10,582 nucleotides of DNA from Pseudomonadota bacterium (GTDB lineage Bacteria > Pseudomonadota > Alphaproteobacteria > Caulobacterales > Caulobacteraceae): NCBI GenBank assembly GCA_023416055.1, contig JAEZIH010000106.1, positions 1 to 10,582 of the forward strand. The letters run 5' to 3'. Numbering within the stretch: position 1 is the first letter of the stretch; each line of letters begins with the position of its first letter. This document shows positions 6,506 through 10,582 of this stretch, in pieces. Below the pieces are notes generated by a model. It did no database searches, was not told the DNA's origin, and worked only from the letters and a program-made list of their open reading frames with translations. The translations under genes and the position numbers were made by a program.

Positions 6506-7278
6506 CCCGGCTCAGGGGCCTGGCGGCGGGATTTGCGGCCGCGGCCCTCGCAGGGCCGGCGGCGGCCCAGGCCTGGAATCAGCCCAGGGGCGACGGGCAG
6601 GTCATTCTCAAATTCGAGCATATGACCGCGGACCGGGGCTACGATCCGGACGGCGTCATCGCCGACCTGCCGGCCGAACGTCGCGAGACGGTGGCGGGAA
6701 TCTTCGCCGAATACGGGCTCACCGACCGTTGGACGGTCCGCTTCAAGGGCGACTGGCAGTCGGGCGAGGACGCTTTCGTCGACTACGAGGGGCGCGGCCC
6801 CCTGGAGCTGGGGCTCAGCTGGCAGGCCTGGCGCAACGACGCCAGCGCGGTCAGCCTCTACGCCGGCTATGCGAGAGGCGGGGAGGGGCGCAACGCCGGC
6901 TACGCCCTCCCGGGCGAGGGCGATCAGGATTGGGAAGTCCGGGTCTCCGCGGGCCATTCCTTCGCCAGGGGCTGGGGCCCCATATCGCCGCGCTCCTTCG
7001 TCGAGATCCAGGCGGCGCGGCGCATGCGACAGGGGCTTCCCGACGAGACCCGGATGGACCTCACCTATGGCTCGCGTCTGGGAGAGAACTGGCTGGTCCT
7101 GGCCCAGGCCTTCGGCGGCCAAACCGATGGCAGTCCGGCCCGCTGGCTGTCCCTCGAGACCTCGGTGGTGCGCGACTTCGGCGACTGGAGCGTGCAGGCC
7201 GGCTGGCGTCAGACCGTGGCCGGTCGCGAAACCCCCGAATCGAGCGGCACTGTCATCGGGCTGTGGCGCCGCTTCTGA
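6502..7278 (+). CDS. Exported beta-barrel-like outer membrane protein, unknown function
   Basis: A 258-residue protein starting at GTG 6502, inside the aldolase stop (GTGA). It opens with a clear signal peptide: TRLRG, a hydrophobic Ala-rich core, then an AAAQA-type cleavage site near residue 24. The mature part is rich in alternating aromatic/hydrophobic strands with Gly, Asp and Arg turns (VILKFEHMTADRGY, WTVRFKGDWQSG, PLELGLSWQAW, VSLYAGYARGG) and ends in IGLWRRF. A terminal Phe on an amphipathic last strand is the usual BAM recognition signal. I do not recognise a family; a small outer-membrane barrel of 10-12 strands is the best inference. There is no strong ribosome site, so translation probably depends on the aldolase-like gene upstream. 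The same frame is open further upstream through the aldolase gene, but that part is a shadow. Its role next to an RND pump is unknown. Confidence 0.66.
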   Translation: MTRLRGLAAGFAAAALAGPAAAQAWNQPRGDGQVILKFEHMTADRGYDPDGVIADLPAERRETVAGIFAEYGLTDRWTVRFKGDWQSGEDAFVDYEGRGPLELGLSWQAWRNDASAVSLYAGYARGGEGRNAGYALPGEGDQDWEVRVSAGHSFARGWGPISPRSFVEIQAARRMRQGLPDETRMDLTYGSRLGENWLVLAQAFGGQTDGSPARWLSLETSVVRDFGDWSVQAGWRQTVAGRETPESSGTVIGLWRRF

Positions 7279-7280
7279 GC

Positions 7281-7304
7281 CGCGGAATTCGCCGGATTTC
7301 CGCG
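7281..7304 (+). terminator. Possible weak terminator hairpin
   Basis: CGCGGAA (7281-7287) and TTCCGCG (7298-7304) form a perfect 7-bp stem around a 10-base loop, starting 2 bases after the barrel-protein stop. No T-run follows, so it may be a weak terminator or a stabilising 3' hairpin instead. Confidence 0.3.
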
Positions 7305-7341
7305 ACGGATATTGAAACACCGCACGTTGCAAAGACTTAAG

Positions 7342-7369
7342 TTGCGTCGACGGCGGGAGTCGCTAAGTC
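7342..7369 (+). promoter_or_regulatory. Candidate housekeeping sigma promoter for the RND efflux operon
   Basis: TTGCGTC (7342-7348), a 13-bp spacer and GCTAAGTC (7362-7369) fit the Caulobacter sigma-73 pattern TTGACGS-N10-14-GCTANAWC. The -10 matches 7 of 8 positions, while the -35 matches only TTG and the final S. Transcription would start near 7376, about 23 bases before the GTG chosen for the adaptor. The spacer also contains ACTTAAGT, a perfect 8-bp palindrome (7335-7342) touching the -35, and two direct GTTGC copies 15 bp apart, which could hold a regulator. Confidence 0.4.
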
Positions 7370-7398
7370 GGCTCGTCCCCACCCGGAGCCTCACCCGC

Positions 7399-8514
7399 GT
7401 GATCAAGCGTCACTTTTTCCTCGTCGCCGCAGCGGTTCTGCTCGCTCTCATGGTTGTGGCGGTCATCCTTCGGCTGGCCTTCGCCGGCGAGGAGGGCGGG
7501 GGCGGGCCGGGGGGGCGCGGCGGTGCTGGCGCCGGGCGCGGCCAGGCCGTGTCGCAGGCGGTCGTGGCGCCCCGCGAGTTCTCGGACGAGATCCGCGTGC
7601 TGGGCGTCGCCCGCGGCCGACGGTCGGTCAACATCACCTCCTCGACGACCGAGCTGATCACCCGCGTCCTGTTCAGCGACGGTCAACGGGTGGCGGCCGG
7701 AACGCCGCTGGTCGAGCTCCAGGCGCGCGAAGAGGACGCCGACATCATCGAGGCCCAGGCCCGCGTGTCGCAGGCCCAGCGCGAGTATGACCGCTACCGC
7801 GAACTGGCCGAGCGCGGCGTCGCCCCCCGGGTGACGGCCGAGAACGCCGAAACCGCTTTGGCGTCGGCCCGAGCCGGGCTCGAGGCGGCCCGCGCTCGCC
7901 GAGGCGACCGCGTCATCCGCGCGCCCTTCGCCGGCGTGCTGGGCCTGACCTCGGTGACGCCCGGGACCCTGATCAACCCCGGGGCGGTCATCACCACCCT
8001 GGACGACATCGCCGTGGTGCGCGTCGATTTCCCGCTGCCCGAGCGCTACCTGTCGGTGCTGCGTCCGGGCGTGGCCATCAACGCCACCGCCGACTCCCTG
8101 CCGGGCGAGACCTTCGCCGGGCGCATCGCCCTGATCGACACCCGCGTGAACGAGCAGACCCGCTCGGCCACCGCCCGCGCCGAAATCCCCAATCCCGGAG
8201 GCCGCATCCGGCCCGGCATGTCGATGCGCGTGGCCGTGCGCCAGGGCGTGCGTCAGGGCCTCTCGGTGCCCGAAGCCGCCGTGCAGTACGAGGGCGACAA
8301 CGCCTTCGTCTTCCGCATCGCGCCCGGCGAGCGGGGTCTGACGGCCCAGCGCATCAGCGTCCAGACCGGCTCGGTCGAGAACGGCTTCGTTGAGGTTCTT
8401 TCCGGCCTCAACGCCGGCGACCGCGTGGTCGCCTCGGGCCTGAACCGCATCCAGCCCGGGTCGCCGGTCACGGTCGCGGGCGCGCCGGCGCGGGCCACAG
8501 GCGCCGCCAAATGA
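7399..8514 (+). CDS. RND efflux pump periplasmic adaptor (membrane fusion protein)
   Basis: A 371-residue membrane fusion protein that would bridge the RND permease and an outer-membrane channel. It has an N-terminal membrane anchor (residues ~6-28, FFLVAAAVLLALMVVAVILR), a Gly-rich linker and a first lipoyl half-motif (ITRVLFSDGQRVAAGTPLVE). An alpha-helical hairpin follows (AQARVSQAQREYDRYRELAE ... ALASARAGLEAARARR), then the second lipoyl half (VIRAPFAGVLGLTSVTPGT), a beta-barrel and a membrane-proximal domain (VENGFVEVLSGLNAGDRVVASGLN). There is no lipobox Cys. The frame opens at TTG 7312, but GTG 7399 is preferred: GGAG lies 10 nt upstream, the anchor helix follows directly, and the candidate promoter lies within the longer version. 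The stop TGA overlaps the permease start as ATGA, indicating one translated unit. The substrate cannot be deduced. Confidence 0.9.
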   Translation: MIKRHFFLVAAAVLLALMVVAVILRLAFAGEEGGGGPGGRGGAGAGRGQAVSQAVVAPREFSDEIRVLGVARGRRSVNITSSTTELITRVLFSDGQRVAAGTPLVELQAREEDADIIEAQARVSQAQREYDRYRELAERGVAPRVTAENAETALASARAGLEAARARRGDRVIRAPFAGVLGLTSVTPGTLINPGAVITTLDDIAVVRVDFPLPERYLSVLRPGVAINATADSLPGETFAGRIALIDTRVNEQTRSATARAEIPNPGGRIRPGMSMRVAVRQGVRQGLSVPEAAVQYEGDNAFVFRIAPGERGLTAQRISVQTGSVENGFVEVLSGLNAGDRVVASGLNRIQPGSPVTVAGAPARATGAAK

Positions 8515-10582
8515 TGCTGTCCGACCTTTCCGTCCGCCGCCCCGTCTTCGCCGCGGTGGCGGCGATCGTGCTGTGCGTGATCGGCGTGGCGGCCTTCTTC
8601 TTCCTGCCGGTGCGCGAGCTGCCGGACGTCGACCCGCCGATCGTCTCGGTCAACACCACCTACGCCGGGGCCTCGGCCGAGGTCATCGAGAGCCGGATCA
8701 CCGAGCCGATCGAGCAGCGCATCGCCGGCATCCAGGGCGTCGAGCGCATCAACTCGACCAGCCGCGACGGCCGCTCCAGCGTTCGCATCGAGTTCTCGCT
8801 GGACCGGGATATCGACAGCGCCGCCAATGACGTCCGCGACCGCGTTTCGCGAGTCATGGGCAGCCTGCCGGATCAGGCCGATCCGCCCGAGGTGGCCAAG
8901 GCCGACACCGACAGCCAGCCGATCATGATCCTGTTCCTGCGGTCCAGCGAGATGAACCGCCTGGCGCTGACCGACTACGCCGACCGCTACCTGGTGGACC
9001 GGCTGGCGACGGTGCCGGGGGTGGCCCAGGTCCAGATCTACGGCGAGCAGCGCTACTCGATGCGCATCTGGCTGGACCCCGCCGCGCTGGCGGCGCGCGG
9101 CCTTACCGTCACCGACGTCGAGTCCGCCCTGACCAGCCAGAACGTCGAACTGCCGGCCGGCGCCCTGGACTCGGGCGAGAAGAACTACACGGTGCGGGTG
9201 GCGCGCAACTATGCGCTCCCGGAGGACTTCCGCCAGCTTCCGATCAGCGTGCGCGGCGGCGCCGTGACGCCGGCCAACACCGCACTGCAGGCCCAGACCG
9301 CCTATGTCACCCGCCTGGGCGACATCGCCCGCGTCGAGGAGGCTCCTGAAGAGGAGCGCCGCATGTTCCGCGGCAACGGCATGGACCAGATCGGCCTCGC
9401 CGTGACCCGCCAGGCCCAGTCCAACGACCTCGCCATTTCAGAAGGCGTGCGCCAGTTGCTGGAGCAGATCGGACCGAGCCTGCCCGAGGGTACGGAACTG
9501 GTCGTCGGTTCGGACAATTCGGTGTTCACCGCCCACGCCATCGACGAGGTGTGGATCACCATCGGCATTTCGCTGGTGCTGGTGGCGCTGGTGAACTTCA
9601 TCTTCCTCGGCACCCTGCGGGCCGCCTTCATCCCGTCGGTGGTGGCGCCGATCTGCCTGCTGTCGACCTTCATCGTCCTGGCGCCGCTGGGATTCTCGCT
9701 GAACCTTCTGACCCTGCTGGCGCTGGTTCTGGCCATCGGTCTGGTCGTCGACGACGCCATCGTGGTGACCGAGAACATCCAGCGTCGCATCGACCATGGC
9801 GAGCCGCCCCTGGTCGCCGCCGAGCGCGGCGCGCGGCAGGTGTTCTTCGCCGTCGTAGCCACGACCGTGGTGCTGCTGTCGGTGTTCGCGCCGCTGCTGT
9901 TCCTGCCCGGCTACGTCGGGCGGCTGTTCGTCGAACTGGCGGCGGCCATCGCCGCGGCCGTGGCCTTCTCGGCCTTCCTGGCGCTCAGCCTGTCGCCGAT
10001 GCTGGCGTCCAAGATCCTCCGCCCCGCCTCGGGGTCGGGCTGGGTCGCACGTCGCGTCGACCGGGCCATGGACGCCCTTAAGAATTCCTACCGCAACTCC
10101 CTCGCCATGCTGCTGGGCCGCCGGGCGGCGGTCGGCGGCGTCGTCGGCCTGATCGTGCTGGTCGCCGCCGGGGCGGGGGCCATGTTCCTCAACCTGCCCA
10201 GCGAGCTGGTGCCGCCCGAGGACCGCGGCCGCATCGTCGGCCGGGTGCAGGGGCCTGAAGGCGCCGGCTTCGACTACACGCGGCGCATCATGCTGGGCCT
10301 CGAGCCCATTCTCGAGGAGTACCGGCAGTCCGGCGAGGTCGAGAGCTACCTGATCTCCGCGCCCGGCTTCGGCGGCGGCAGCTTCAACTCAGGCAACGCC
10401 GTGCTGACCCTCAAGGACTGGTCCGAGCGCAGCCGGTCGGCCGACGAGATCGCCAAGGAGCTGAACGGCAAGCTGCGCGGCCAGACCGACGCCCAGGTCA
10501 ACGTCAGCGTGCCGGGCGCCTTCCAGCGCGGCGGCGGCAATTCGAACTCGATCGAGATGGTCCTGACCGGGGCCGAGTACGA
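8511..10582 (+). CDS. RND efflux transporter permease, 3' truncated by the window
   Basis: The first 690 residues of a protein that should be roughly 1030-1050 long; the frame is still open at the right edge. It is an inner-membrane proton-drug antiporter of the AcrB/MexB (HAE1-like) class. Seen are the first transmembrane helix with RRPVFAAVAAIVLCVIGVAA, the family motif RELPDVDPPIVSV at the start of the porter domain, and PIEQRIAGIQGVERI. Transmembrane helix 4 reads LAIGLVVDDAIVVTENIQRR, with the proton-relay aspartates at 414 and 415 (AcrB D407/D408). The PSELVPPEDRGRIVGRVQGP block opens the second porter half. Start ATG 8511 overlaps the adaptor stop by 4 bases. The missing part should hold transmembrane helices 8-12. 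No outer-membrane factor or TetR-type regulator is present in the window. Substrate range is unknown. Confidence 0.94.
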   Translation, partial: MMLSDLSVRRPVFAAVAAIVLCVIGVAAFFFLPVRELPDVDPPIVSVNTTYAGASAEVIESRITEPIEQRIAGIQGVERINSTSRDGRSSVRIEFSLDRDIDSAANDVRDRVSRVMGSLPDQADPPEVAKADTDSQPIMILFLRSSEMNRLALTDYADRYLVDRLATVPGVAQVQIYGEQRYSMRIWLDPAALAARGLTVTDVESALTSQNVELPAGALDSGEKNYTVRVARNYALPEDFRQLPISVRGGAVTPANTALQAQTAYVTRLGDIARVEEAPEEERRMFRGNGMDQIGLAVTRQAQSNDLAISEGVRQLLEQIGPSLPEGTELVVGSDNSVFTAHAIDEVWITIGISLVLVALVNFIFLGTLRAAFIPSVVAPICLLSTFIVLAPLGFSLNLLTLLALVLAIGLVVDDAIVVTENIQRRIDHGEPPLVAAERGARQVFFAVVATTVVLLSVFAPLLFLPGYVGRLFVELAAAIAAAVAFSAFLALSLSPMLASKILRPASGSGWVARRVDRAMDALKNSYRNSLAMLLGRRAAVGGVVGLIVLVAAGAGAMFLNLPSELVPPEDRGRIVGRVQGPEGAGFDYTRRIMLGLEPILEEYRQSGEVESYLISAPGFGGGSFNSGNAVLTLKDWSERSRSADEIAKELNGKLRGQTDAQVNVSVPGAFQRGGGNSNSIEMVLTGAEY

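Noticed and set aside
6493..7332. Reverse-strand open frame of 279 codons opposite the barrel-like protein
   Set aside because: No signature and no ribosome site. The forward frame has a signal peptide, strand pattern and C-terminal Phe.

Overview
The window is a dense, very GC-rich stretch of bacterial chromosome. Strong third-position GC bias opens long shadow reading frames on both strands. The gene families (two DUF2336 proteins, an alphaproteobacterial-type TonB with a C-terminal Cys pair, an HDLKG histidine phosphotransfer protein) and two near-matches to the CtrA box TTAA-N7-TTAAC suggest an alphaproteobacterium of the Caulobacterales (Caulobacter/Brevundimonas/Phenylobacterium type). 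This assignment is inferred from the sequence, not from a database search. No RNA gene, CRISPR array, insertion sequence, prophage or origin was seen, and no gap between genes exceeds about 200 bases.

Layout. (1) Bases 2-133 are the tail of a D-amino-acid-oxidase-like FAD enzyme. It converges on a TonB-family protein, and the two stop codons abut in one TGATCA palindrome. (2) A divergent spacer of about 180 bp (866-1046) holds a near-perfect 16-bp inverted repeat and a CtrA-like box. It separates tonB from a forward pair, a lytic-transglycosylase-fold protein without signal peptide followed by DUF2336 protein 1. (3) A reverse-strand set, DUF2336 protein 2 > NAD kinase > Hpt protein, converges on that pair, with an intrinsic terminator between them at 3082-3102. 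(4) A 144-bp divergent spacer (5597-5740) with a second CtrA-like box precedes an adducin-like class II aldolase-fold protein. That gene is coupled by a 4-base GTGA overlap to an exported outer-membrane beta-barrel-like protein. (5) After a spacer with a candidate housekeeping promoter comes an RND efflux operon. The periplasmic adaptor overlaps the inner-membrane permease by ATGA, and the permease runs off the right edge.

How the genes may work together. The RND adaptor and permease form a standard tripartite pump lacking its own outer-membrane factor and regulator inside the window. The least understood part is 1013-5666. It holds two divergent DUF2336 paralogues, an unlinked Hpt phosphotransfer protein, a cell-wall lytic enzyme and NAD kinase, bounded on both sides by CtrA-like sites. 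A cell-cycle-linked role for this block is a hypothesis.
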